In this document: positions 1 to 6,723 of the stretch, piece by piece | How the letters are laid out: each line of letters starts with the position of its first letter | Numbering within the stretch: the stretch's first letter is position 1 | NCBI GenBank assembly: GCA_943326825.2 | Contig: CALPUT020000041.1 | Span: 1-11,816, forward strand | Direction: 5' to 3' | DNA length: 11,816 nt | DNA from: Chryseobacterium gleum | GTDB taxonomy: Bacteria; Bacteroidota; Bacteroidia; Flavobacteriales_D; Crocinitomicaceae | The notes under the pieces: model-generated | Databases searched by the model: none | What the model was told of the DNA's origin: nothing | The model's input: only the letters and a program-made list of their open reading frames with translations | Translations under genes and position numbers: made by a program

Positions 1-263
1 TCATTTGTATCAATGATTGAACATAGTACAATTAAATGCGAAGCATCAGTTACTTGTGTTTGACCATTAGAAGCACTTTTTAATTTTTCTCTTAATTCTG
101 GATTTTCAATAATTAAAAATTTCAAAGGCATCAAACCTAGTGAAGTAGGCGTAAGGCGCAGCGCTTCTTTTATTATGTTTAAATTTTCCGGACTTACTTT
201 TTTTGAAGAATCGAATTTTTTTGTTGCGTATCTCCAGTTTAAATCTTCTATTATTCTGCTCAT
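1..263 (-). CDS. Nitroreductase-family NAD(P)H-dependent flavoprotein, N-terminal part (cut by window edge)
   Basis: The reverse complement opens at an ATG (261-263) and reads without a stop to the window edge, giving the first 87 residues. The N-terminus has the nitroreductase-family pattern: NWRYATKKFD at residues 9-18, where basic residues usually contact the FMN phosphate, then an alpha-helical stretch and RLTPTSLGLMPLKFLII at 36-52, which matches the usual 'RxxPSSxGxQPxxF' segment lining the flavin and dimer interface. Family members are dimeric cytosolic FMN enzymes that reduce nitroaromatics, quinones or related electrophiles with NAD(P)H; the true substrate cannot be told. The gene starts 18 bp after the pirin stop codon on the same strand, so the two are probably co-transcribed with pirin first. 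The missing part (about 120 residues expected) lies left of position 1. The family call is firm, the substrate unknown. Confidence 0.88.
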   Translation of the reverse strand, partial: MSRIIEDLNWRYATKKFDSSKKVSPENLNIIKEALRLTPTSLGLMPLKFLIIENPELREKLKSASNGQTQVTDASHLIVLCSIIDTN

Positions 264-281
264 TTTTTGAATGTTTGTGTG

Positions 282-995
282 TTAAAAAATCATAGGAACA
301 TCTAAGAAAAGAATTTCACTATCTTCATTTACAAAAATACTTACATCTTTCGTATTGTAAACACCTATCGCATCTCTGTTTGATAATTTATTTCCATCAA
401 CGGTAATTGTTCCGTTTATTACCATGATATAAACACCATTTCCATCTTTTTTAATTGGATAAATAATGTCGTTTCCTTTAGATGGTTTATTGATGGAAAT
501 CCAAGCATCTTGATGAATCCAAGAACCTTCATCATCAGCATTTGGAGAAATCAATTGTAAAAAATTGTTTTCAGCTTTTGCATAATCAATGTCAATTTGA
601 TCATAACGTGGGGTTACATTTCGTTTATTTGGGAAAATCCAGATTTGAAACAAATTAATTTCTTCTCTTTGACTAGCATTGAATTCACTGTGTAATATAC
701 CTGTTCCAGCACTCATTACTTGAATTTCTCCAGTAGTAATTATAGATGTATGCCCCATTGAATCTTTATGTTCCAATTTACCTCTCAACGGAATGGTAAT
801 GATTTCCATATTATCATGAGGATGCGTTCCAAATCCCATTTTAGGTGCAACGATATCATCATTTAATACTCGTAAAGCTCCAAAATTTATTTTATCAGGA
901 TTGTACCAGTTAGCAAAACTGAACGAATGTTTTGCATTTAACCAGCCATGATTCGCATGTCCACGTTCTTTTTCAGGGTATAAGATTGTTTCCAT
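282..995 (-). CDS. Pirin family protein (bicupin)
   Basis: This 237-residue protein is a full-length pirin of the short bacterial (YhhW-like) type. The N-terminal cupin carries the family metal site: HPHDNMEI at 58-65 supplies His58 and His60, and LHSE at 101-104 supplies His102 and Glu104. FSFANWYNPDKINFGALRVLNDD (broken here by position: 25-47) and MSAGTGILHSEFN (94-106) are typical pirin signatures. The C-terminal cupin, from about residue 150, lacks obvious metal ligands, as is usual. Characterised bacterial homologues bind a divalent metal and some show quercetin 2,3-dioxygenase activity; others act as protein regulators, so the physiological role here is open. The protein has no signal peptide and should be cytosolic. 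It is the first gene of a likely pair with the downstream nitroreductase (18 bp gap), which suggests a response to quinones or other redox-active aromatics. A short palindrome lies about 40 bp upstream of its start. Confidence 0.93.
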   Translation of the reverse strand: METILYPEKERGHANHGWLNAKHSFSFANWYNPDKINFGALRVLNDDIVAPKMGFGTHPHDNMEIITIPLRGKLEHKDSMGHTSIITTGEIQVMSAGTGILHSEFNASQREEINLFQIWIFPNKRNVTPRYDQIDIDYAKAENNFLQLISPNADDEGSWIHQDAWISINKPSKGNDIIYPIKKDGNGVYIMVINGTITVDGNKLSNRDAIGVYNTKDVSIFVNEDSEILFLDVPMIF

Positions 996-1031
996 TTATT
1001 AATATTTTAGTAAAGATAATTAAAATTAATA

Positions 1032-1041
1032 TACCATGGTA
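1032..1041. promoter_or_regulatory. 10-bp perfect palindrome upstream of pirin (possible operator)
   Basis: TACCATGGTA is a perfect palindrome lying 37 bp upstream of the pirin start codon. A partial Bacteroidota -7 box (TATCTTTA on the minus strand, 1011-1018) lies between it and the gene, so the palindrome would sit around the -25 to -35 region of that promoter. This position would suit a repressor site. A 10-bp palindrome in AT-rich DNA can arise by chance, and no regulator gene is visible nearby, so the assignment is weak. Confidence 0.25.
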
Positions 1042-1063
1042 AATAATTTAAATATAGTTAAAA

Positions 1064-1120
1064 ATTGAAAGTTAAAAGTTCTCGCTATCAACTATTAACC
1101 ATCAATTATCAACTTTAAAA
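1064..1120. repeat. Degenerate heptamer repeat tract (TATCAAC-type)
   Basis: The spacer between the pirin start and the ABC-F stop contains consecutive 7-nt units: TATCAAC (1086-1092), TATTAAC (1093-1099), CATCAAT (1100-1106), TATCAAC (1107-1113), then TTTAAAA (1114-1120). Just before them, ATTGAAA and GTTAAAA (1064-1077) resemble the same unit in the opposite orientation (GTTGATA), so AAAGTT at the left and AACTTT at the right can pair. It lies immediately after the ABC-F stop codon (minus strand), where it could form a weak 3' hairpin. From memory, similar GTTGATA/TATCAAC heptad tracts occur in spacers of other flavobacterial genomes; this was not verified. Confidence 0.6.
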
Positions 1121-1123
1121 AGA

Positions 1124-2755
1124 TTACTTCTCAATCTCTCTCAAACTTTCCATTTTTTTCTTTGCAAGGAAACCTTTTACGTCTTCGAAATGTTCTTTCA
1201 CTCGTTTATTTCCAAATTCGAAAACTTTAGTTGCTAAGCCATCTAAGAAATCACGGTCATGAGAAACAAGAATTAACGTACCATCAAACGCTTTTAATGC
1301 GTCTTTAATAATGTCTTTGGTTTTCATGTCTAAGTGGTTTGTAGGCTCATCGAGAATTAATAAATTCACAGGTTCCAACAATAATTTAATCATTGCCAAA
1401 CGTGTTTTTTCACCCCCAGATAAAACTTTTACTTTCTTTGTTGAATTTTCTCCACCAAACATAAAAGCACCTAATATATCTTTGATTTTAGTTCGGATAT
1501 CTCCAACTGCAATATGATCTATCGTTTCGAAAATAGTTAAATTTTCATCCAATAAAGCTGCTTGATTTTGAGCGAAGTATCCTACTTGAACATTATGCCC
1601 CAATTCTAATGAACCTTCAAAATCAATTTCTTTCATAATGGTTTTAATCATTGTTGATTTACCTTCACCATTTTTCCCTACAAAAGCGACTTTTTGACCA
1701 CGTTCGATCGTTAATGAAGCTTTCTGAAAAACGGTATGATCGCCATATTTTTTTGTTAATTCATTTACAACAACAGGATAACTTCCAGAACGTGGGGCAG
1801 GAGGGAACTTTAATTTTAAAGCAGAGGTATCTACTTCATCTACTTCGATGATTTCTAATTTCTCCAACATTTTCACACGAGATTGTACAACTAAAGTTTT
1901 TGAAAAAGTTCCTTTGAATCGCTCAATAAATTCCGTTTGTTCAGAAATAAATTTTTGTTGTTCGTCAAATTGTTTTTGTTGTTGTGCTCTTCTTTCTTTT
2001 CGAAGTTCTAGGTAATGAGAATATTTCGCCTTGTAATCGTAAATTCTTCCCATCGTTACTTCAATCGTACGATTCGTAATATTGTCAACAAAAGCTCTAT
2101 CGTGAGAAATAACAACAACCGCTTTTGCATTATTGATTAAGAAATCTTCCAACCATTGAATAGATTCAATATCCATGTGATTGGTAGGCTCATCTAATAA
2201 AATTAAATCTGGTTTTCTTAATAAGATTTTAGCTAATTCGATACGCATTCTCCATCCACCACTAAATTCAGATGTAGGACGAGTGAAATCTTCTCTTAAA
2301 AAACCTAAACCAAGCAAAACCTTCTCAACCTCAGCATCAATATTTGTTTCTTCAATTGAATAGAATTTTTCACTTAATTCAGATACACGTTCAATGATTT
2401 TATAATACTCGTCTGATTCGTAATCCGTTCGAATTGTCAATTGGTGATTCAATTCTTCTATTTCCGCTTTCATTCCTGTGATTTCTGAAAATGCTTTCGA
2501 TGTTTCATTAAAAACACTAGAGTTATCTTCTGTCAATAAATGTTGAGGCAAATAGGCAATAATATATTCTTTAGGAGCAGAAACATTTCCTTTTGTCGGT
2601 TTATTAATTCCAGCTAAAATTTTTAATAAGGTAGATTTTCCAGCACCATTTTTACCCATTAAGGCAACTTTGTCATTTTCATTTATTACGAATGAAACGT
2701 CACTGAATAATGTTTTACCACTAAATTCTACTCCTAAACCGTCAATTGAAATCAT
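1124..2755 (-). CDS. ABC-F family ATPase (ribosome-associated translation factor type)
   Basis: This 543-residue protein has two ABC ATPase domains in tandem and no membrane segments, the hallmark of ABC-F proteins, which bind the ribosomal E site rather than transport. Domain 1: Walker A GKNGAGKST (34-42), signature FSGGWRMR (164-171), Walker B LILLDEPTN (184-192), H-loop SHDR (217-220). Domain 2: Walker A GKNGEGKST (360-368), signature LSGGEKTRLA (445-454), Walker B LLILDEPTN (465-473), H-loop SHDR (498-501). The charged helical linker at about 240-320 corresponds to the P-site tRNA interaction region. The protein ends soon after domain 2, so it lacks the long coiled-coil DNA-binding tail of Uup and is nearer the YbiT/YheS/EttA size class; the subfamily cannot be fixed by eye. 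Both catalytic glutamates are present, so it should hydrolyse ATP. No sign of an antibiotic-resistance role beyond family membership. The start codon is preceded directly by a long inverted repeat (2756-2800) and no Shine-Dalgarno sequence. Confidence 0.95.
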   Translation of the reverse strand: MISIDGLGVEFSGKTLFSDVSFVINENDKVALMGKNGAGKSTLLKILAGINKPTKGNVSAPKEYIIAYLPQHLLTEDNSSVFNETSKAFSEITGMKAEIEELNHQLTIRTDYESDEYYKIIERVSELSEKFYSIEETNIDAEVEKVLLGLGFLREDFTRPTSEFSGGWRMRIELAKILLRKPDLILLDEPTNHMDIESIQWLEDFLINNAKAVVVISHDRAFVDNITNRTIEVTMGRIYDYKAKYSHYLELRKERRAQQQKQFDEQQKFISEQTEFIERFKGTFSKTLVVQSRVKMLEKLEIIEVDEVDTSALKLKFPPAPRSGSYPVVVNELTKKYGDHTVFQKASLTIERGQKVAFVGKNGEGKSTMIKTIMKEIDFEGSLELGHNVQVGYFAQNQAALLDENLTIFETIDHIAVGDIRTKIKDILGAFMFGGENSTKKVKVLSGGEKTRLAMIKLLLEPVNLLILDEPTNHLDMKTKDIIKDALKAFDGTLILVSHDRDFLDGLATKVFEFGNKRVKEHFEDVKGFLAKKKMESLREIEK

Positions 2756-2800
2756 ATCATCTAATTTTTCGGTAAAGTTAATTTAAAAATATTAGATGAT
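2756..2800 (-). promoter_or_regulatory. Inverted repeat / leader hairpin touching the ABC-F start codon
   Basis: ATCATCTAAT (2756-2765) and ATTAGATGAT (2791-2800) are perfect 10-nt inverted arms, extended inward by TTTT(T) (2766-2769) against AAAAA (2785-2789) with one bulged base (T2790). The loop is about 15 nt. In the ABC-F mRNA the downstream arm ends at the base immediately before the AUG, so folding would bury the ribosome-binding region. No T-run follows either arm on either strand, so it is not a typical intrinsic terminator. It fits either a translational control hairpin or a protein-binding operator. The inverted repeat is seen directly; the function is inferred. Confidence 0.5.
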
Positions 2801-2825
2801 TTAATACTATACGGACTTAATCTTA

Positions 2826-3854
2826 TTAGACATCTCCATTATTAGAAAGAAGAATTGCTATATTATGAGTTCTAGGAATGTTTGCTAATAGTATAATAAT
2901 AATTACAGTGATAGGTGTGCTGATAATCATTCCCGGAATTCCCCATATAGCTCCCCAAAATGTCAAAGCAATCATACTGACAAGAGGGCTGATGTTTAAT
3001 GACTTTCCTAACAGCTTAGGTTCAAGGATATTACTAATTAATAATTGAACGAGACTTAAAACACCTAATAGAATTAAAGTAGAATTTATACTGTCAAATT
3101 GAAGATATGAAAAAAGAGATGGAATTAAGATAGATAAAAATATACCGATAACAGGTATGAAATTGAAGATGAAAATAAACGAGGCCCATAAGAAAGGAAA
3201 AGCTAATCCAGAACTATAAATAATGAAAAAGCTAATGATTGCTGATATCAAGCTGATTAAACTTTTAAATCCAATGTAATCAGTAATTGACCTTTCTATT
3301 TTTTGCAAAATTTGAACGGTTTGCTCATATTTTTCCTCTAAAGTAAATATTGATTTAAGTTTTGATTTAAAACTATTTTCTTCTAGCAATAAGAATAGTA
3401 AATAAAAAACAACTAAAACTAAATCCCCCAAAAATGAAGTTGTTGAATTAATAATTGGATTGATCAACGAAGAGAAATTTAAATTTTTAAGTGTATCAAT
3501 GAATTTCTCAATTAATTGATTGTTAAATTTTTGGTTGAAATAAAGAATCGTTTTATCAATTTTAGCTTCATTGTTTTGAATAAAAACAGGAATTTTTAGC
3601 GAGTTGTTTATGAATAAGTTGACAATGAAATATAATGTGTAAATTAAAAAAGCAGTTGCAAAAGTACTTTTAATCCAATTTGGAACTTTATGTTTTACTA
3701 ATGGGATTCTATCAAAAAAACGTTTAAACGATCGAACCAAAAAATAAAATAGAATTGCAAAAATAATAGGTAGCAAAATGGACTTCCCTACAAATAAAAT
3801 AAATGTTGTACTGATTAAAAATAAAAGGGTAAAGGTTATATCAGTTATTTTCAT
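2826..3854 (-). CDS. AI-2E family (PerM/YdiK-type) transporter
   Basis: The 342-residue protein is an integral inner-membrane protein with the AI-2E transporter (PF01594) layout: hydrophobic segments near residues 7-22, 26-42 and 65-84, a central soluble region (about 90-135), a segment at 140-157, a basic/amphipathic region (160-195), and four to five further segments from 197 to 325. Family signatures are NFIPVIGIFLSILIPS (231-246) and NILEPKLLGKSLNISPLVSM (275-294), followed by a GAIWGIPGMIISTP block (301-314). Members include TqsA (AI-2 export) and Na+/H+ antiporter-like proteins, so the transported species is unknown; nothing here suggests AI-2 signalling (no luxS is visible). The gene is divergent from the barrel gene at 3900 (45-bp spacer) and lies 70 bp upstream of the ABC-F gene on the same strand, so co-transcription is possible. 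The start is the ATG at 3852-3854, which gives a complete first membrane helix. Confidence 0.9.
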   Translation of the reverse strand: MKITDITFTLLFLISTTFILFVGKSILLPIIFAILFYFLVRSFKRFFDRIPLVKHKVPNWIKSTFATAFLIYTLYFIVNLFINNSLKIPVFIQNNEAKIDKTILYFNQKFNNQLIEKFIDTLKNLNFSSLINPIINSTTSFLGDLVLVVFYLLFLLLEENSFKSKLKSIFTLEEKYEQTVQILQKIERSITDYIGFKSLISLISAIISFFIIYSSGLAFPFLWASFIFIFNFIPVIGIFLSILIPSLFSYLQFDSINSTLILLGVLSLVQLLISNILEPKLLGKSLNISPLVSMIALTFWGAIWGIPGMIISTPITVIIIILLANIPRTHNIAILLSNNGDV

Positions 3855-3899
3855 TTCTATTTTTTGAATATATTTATATTTAGTTATAAAAGTAATTAA

Positions 3900-5213
3900 A
3901 TGATTGTATTTAAATTAAAGATAAGCGAAAATTATCGATTTCAACAAAATTGGATACAAAAAGGAGTTTTATCATTTGTCATATTTTTTTATTTGGTTTA
4001 TTTAAATACTACTCATTCACAAGATACCATTTCTCAGGCTAGAACTTCTTTTGGAGGAGTTCCAATACTTTCATATGATAATGATTTGGGTTTTAGATAT
4101 GGAGGTGTAATAAATTATTTTAAATACGATGATTCATCGTTTCATTATTCAGAAAATCTATTTTTAAGAGCAGTTAATACAACAAATAATAGTTTTCAAA
4201 TTCAATCTGTTTATGAAACGGATCATTTAATTAAAAAATCTAAAGTATTTATTGAAGCGAGTTATTTAAATGATCGTTCGTATGATTTTTTAGGCTTCAA
4301 TGGTGGTGAATCTAGGGTGAATCAAAGTCATGTTAATGAAAGTCATCCTGATTATATTCATCATAATTATTATAAAATTCATCGCGAATTATTGAGGTTT
4401 AGATTTGATTATCAAAGATATATTCTTTCAAGTAGATTTAGGTTTTTAAGTGGTATAACTATGAGTCGATATATTATCAATTTGAATGACAGTTTGAAGT
4501 CATTGTATGATGATTATCTTAAACTTAATCTGATTGATAGTAAAGAACAAACAGGAGGTTATTTAAATTATATTTCACTAGGATTGATTTACGAAAAAAG
4601 AGACAATCAAATGTATTGTTCAAATGGTAATTGGTTTGAGTCTTTTGTGATTGTCTCTAATAAATTAATTAGTGAAAGTTCTTTTTCGAAATTTATTTTA
4701 AATTGGAGAATTTATAGACCGTTTTTCAAAACAAAAAATATTTTGATGTTTCGTAGTTCAATTCAAACTAAAATGACAGGAAAAGTACCAAGTTATTTCA
4801 ATAGTTCGTTTATAGATTCAAGATTGACTCAAGATGGGGTAGGAGGAGCATTTAATTTAAGGGGATTTACACGAAATTCAATTGCGACTAGTGGTTTTGG
4901 ATTAATCAATCTAGAAATACGTCGTAATATTATTTCTTTGAAACATAAACGGTCTCTAATTGATTTAGATTTCTCTATATTTTCGGATCAATCGATTATT
5001 TTACAGAAATTTAATTTGAATACATCTCATCTTCCAATGACGATTTCTAATCATTATTTCCATCAGGATCATCCTTATTATTATTCCTCGGTTGGGATAG
5101 GAGCTTATTTAGTTTTGAATAAAAATAGTGTTGTCAGTATTAATTATGGTGTTCCACTTGGTTATAATACTTTTAAGGGAGCTTTATATATTGGTTCATC
5201 ATTTCTTTTTTAA
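3900..5213 (+). CDS. Omp85/BamA-like outer-membrane beta-barrel protein without POTRA domains
   Basis: This 437-residue protein begins with a long polar N-region and a hydrophobic export segment (about 21-40, ending THSQ), followed directly by the barrel. After cleavage, GGVPILSYDNDLGFRYGGV (52-70) matches the first strands of a Bacteroidota BamA/TamA-like family, YEKRDNQMYCSNGNWFE (231-247) resembles the 'RDN...P..G' turn of Omp85 barrels, and FNLRGF (318-323) is the L6-loop (V/L)RGF/Y motif that inserts into the barrel lumen. The protein ends in Phe (SSFLF), the usual C-terminal outer-membrane signal. There is no room for a POTRA repeat, so it is not BamA itself and is unlikely to be the core assembly factor; it may be a porin-like or lipid/protein-handling relative. 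The ATG at 3900 is the only start available in this frame (in-frame TAA at 3897-3899). It runs divergently from the PerM-family gene and is followed by a terminator hairpin. Confidence 0.82.
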   Translation: MIVFKLKISENYRFQQNWIQKGVLSFVIFFYLVYLNTTHSQDTISQARTSFGGVPILSYDNDLGFRYGGVINYFKYDDSSFHYSENLFLRAVNTTNNSFQIQSVYETDHLIKKSKVFIEASYLNDRSYDFLGFNGGESRVNQSHVNESHPDYIHHNYYKIHRELLRFRFDYQRYILSSRFRFLSGITMSRYIINLNDSLKSLYDDYLKLNLIDSKEQTGGYLNYISLGLIYEKRDNQMYCSNGNWFESFVIVSNKLISESSFSKFILNWRIYRPFFKTKNILMFRSSIQTKMTGKVPSYFNSSFIDSRLTQDGVGGAFNLRGFTRNSIATSGFGLINLEIRRNIISLKHKRSLIDLDFSIFSDQSIILQKFNLNTSHLPMTISNHYFHQDHPYYYSSVGIGAYLVLNKNSVVSINYGVPLGYNTFKGALYIGSSFLF

Positions 5214-5230
5214 AGTTTGATGAGCATAAA

Positions 5231-5262
5231 AAAGGCCATTCATTTAAGAATAGCCTCGTTTT
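5231..5262. terminator. Bidirectional intrinsic terminator between convergent genes
   Basis: AGGC (5233-5236) plus ATTC (5238-5241) pair with GAAT (5248-5251) plus GCCT (5253-5256), with a single C-A mismatch and a six-base loop. The plus strand has a short T-run just after the stem (TTTT, 5259-5262), and the minus strand reads a T-run after its own stem because of the A-run at 5228-5233. It lies between the barrel gene (ends 5213) and the DUF3127 gene (ends 5281), so it can serve both. Confidence 0.75.
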
Positions 5263-5280
5263 AATATGTTTCCCTAGAAA

Positions 5281-5679
5281 TTAAAAGGGTAAATCATCAT
5301 CTTCTGAAGTTGTATTTGCTTGAGAAGAAGAAACACTTACAGGATCTAACGTCATAGCAGATGGGCCACCTTGAGGCATTCCAGCCATTGGAGCTGCAGC
5401 ACCAACTTTTTCGATTCTCCAAGCTTCTAAAGTATTGAAATATTTAACTTCTCCTTGAGGACTTGTCCATTCACGACCTCTTAAGTTGAAAGAAACTTCC
5501 ACTTGTTCGTTTGGTTGAAATCCATCAAGCAAAGAACATTTGTCTTGTGTAGCTTGAAAAAGGATATCTTGAGGGTACATACTAGAAGCGTCAGTAACTA
5601 CAAATTCTCTTTTAGAAAATTTTTCACTTACTTGAACAGTAGGATTAACCACTTTTACAATACCATTTAATTTGAACAT
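5281..5679 (-). CDS. DUF3127 domain protein with SSB-like acidic C-terminal tip
   Basis: This 132-residue protein matches DUF3127, a small Bacteroidota family of unknown function. The conserved core is residues 1-92: MFKLNGIVKVVNPTVQVSEK at the start, a KREFVV strand (23-28), and FNLRGREW (64-71) with GEVKYFNTLEAWRIEKV (76-92). The strand pattern suggests a small OB-like beta-barrel (inference). A low-complexity linker rich in Ala, Gly, Met, Gln and Ser follows (about 93-124), then the acidic tip SEDDDLPF (125-132). That domain-linker-tip layout is the same as bacterial single-stranded DNA-binding protein, whose last residues (DDDIPF or DDDLPF) recruit repair and replication enzymes. It may therefore be an SSB-like nucleic-acid-binding protein, but this is not shown. 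No signal peptide is present. The gene lies 25 bp downstream of the flavin reductase gene on the same strand and is likely co-transcribed with it. Confidence 0.9.
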   Translation of the reverse strand: MFKLNGIVKVVNPTVQVSEKFSKREFVVTDASSMYPQDILFQATQDKCSLLDGFQPNEQVEVSFNLRGREWTSPQGEVKYFNTLEAWRIEKVGAAAPMAGMPQGGPSAMTLDPVSVSSSQANTTSEDDDLPF

Positions 5680-5704
5680 AATAATTTGTTTTTGTTGTTT
5701 TGTA

Positions 5705-6598
5705 TTAATTATTAAAAGAAAGAAGGGTTAACCAAGCTTCTTTTAATTGATTGTTTGCTAATAATTCTTGTGCCTTGAGGTGAAGAGATTGCTCTAACTT
5801 TTCAGGTTCATCTTCTAAAGATACAAATAATTCACTTAATTCCAAAAGTTTAAATTCGTTTACATCTGTTTCATTTGGTAATTCTTCAATACCAGCCAAA
5901 TGCCCTAAATCATTACCTGTGAGTATTTTACTAGATTTAATGTCAGCAGGTAAATGATCAAAACCAATTCCACATGAAGTAATTGGTTTTGAAATTTCGA
6001 ACATTGAGTTTTGGTCCGCTCTGCAATACCAATTTCCTCCCATACGAGAAACCAAGTCTATTTTATGTTGATCGATTGAACCATTTTCATCTAAAACAGC
6101 TTCATTTATATGAATTTTAACAACTTCACAAATGATGAGGTTTCCAGCACCACCTTCTTGACCTAATTCAACCACTTGGTTTACTTTACATTCGAATTGA
6201 ACTGGTGATTCACCTACTCTTTTTGGTTTTATTAATTCAGAGTCTAAAGCTGTAAAACCTGCTTTTTCAAATTCGCTTACACCAGGAGCATATGGAGAAC
6301 TAGCTAAACTCATTTGATGTACAATGTCGTAATTCACAACATTGATTACTACTTCTGGAACAACTTTAACATTTTTATAGGTATCCTTTGTTTCGTTTGT
6401 TCTTCCGCTTCTTGCAGGAGAAAAAATTAATATTGGAGGATTTGCACTAAATACATTGAAGAAACTGAATGGAGCTAAATTATCATTACCATCAGCGTCA
6501 ACAGTTGAAGCAAAAGCAATAGGCCTTGGACCAATTGCACCTAATAAATATTGATGAAGTTTTGGAATTGGGAGAGACTTTGGATCAATGCTTAACAT
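5705..6598 (-). CDS. Flavin reductase-like (FMN-binding split-barrel) protein with helical C-terminal extension
   Basis: Residues 1 to about 200 form a flavin reductase-like split barrel. GPRPIAFASTVDADG (23-37) and NLAPFSFFNVFSANPP (40-55) are the typical flavin-binding segments, PARSGRTNETKDTYKN (61-76) supplies the phosphate-contacting region, and SRMGGNWYCR (184-193) is the conserved C-terminal 'R.GG..Y.R' motif. Family members are dimers that use or bind FMN, either reducing free flavin or acting as oxidoreductases; the partner is unknown. Usual family length is about 160-210 residues, so the remaining 95 residues (about 203-297) are an extension. It is rich in Leu, Glu and Lys, predicted mainly alpha-helical by eye, and shows no motif I recognise. 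The protein has no signal peptide. It is the first gene of a two-gene unit with DUF3127, with a good TAnnTTTG promoter box just upstream (6619-6626). Confidence 0.9.
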   Translation of the reverse strand: MLSIDPKSLPIPKLHQYLLGAIGPRPIAFASTVDADGNDNLAPFSFFNVFSANPPILIFSPARSGRTNETKDTYKNVKVVPEVVINVVNYDIVHQMSLASSPYAPGVSEFEKAGFTALDSELIKPKRVGESPVQFECKVNQVVELGQEGGAGNLIICEVVKIHINEAVLDENGSIDQHKIDLVSRMGGNWYCRADQNSMFEISKPITSCGIGFDHLPADIKSSKILTGNDLGHLAGIEELPNETDVNEFKLLELSELFVSLEDEPEKLEQSLHLKAQELLANNQLKEAWLTLLSFNN

Positions 6599-6618
6599 AT
6601 TGTACTTGTTTTAAAGAA

Positions 6619-6626
6619 CAAATTTA
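6619..6626 (-). promoter_or_regulatory. Bacteroidota -7 promoter box for the flavin reductase gene
   Basis: On the minus strand the sequence reads TAAATTTG, a perfect match to the Bacteroidota primary sigma -7 consensus TAnnTTTG, 20 bp upstream of the ATG. The -33 element is poor: a TTG occurs only 14 bp upstream of the box rather than the usual 17-23 bp. Transcription would start about 10 nt before the coding region. Confidence 0.5.
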
Positions 6627-6723
6627 AGGCGAAATTCAATCAATTTTGCGAGAAGATATCCTATTTTATCCACAATTCTGAATAATTGTTTATTCTTTTT
6701 TAGTTTGTCTAGTTAAGCTGAGT

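Noticed and set aside
1311..2363. Plus-strand open frames within 1311-2363
   Set aside because: They are antisense shadows of the ABC-F gene, which has two complete ATPase motif sets across the same span.
1124..2755. Antibiotic-resistance ABC-F (ARE) assignment
   Set aside because: Linker length and motifs look like a housekeeping ABC-F; resistance cannot be inferred from ATPase motifs alone.
2756..2800. Reading the ABC-F leader inverted repeat as an intrinsic terminator of the PerM-family gene
   Set aside because: No T-run follows the stem in either direction; the sequence after the stem on the minus strand is the start of the ABC-F coding region.
2826..3854. Quorum-sensing (AI-2 export) function for the AI-2E family protein
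   Set aside because: The family name covers proteins with different substrates, and no luxS or lsr-type gene is present in the window.
3855..3899. Promoter boxes in the 45-bp divergent spacer
   Set aside because: Only partial TAnnTTTG-like matches are present on each strand and none has a correctly spaced -33 element, so no specific site is called although promoters must lie in or near this spacer.
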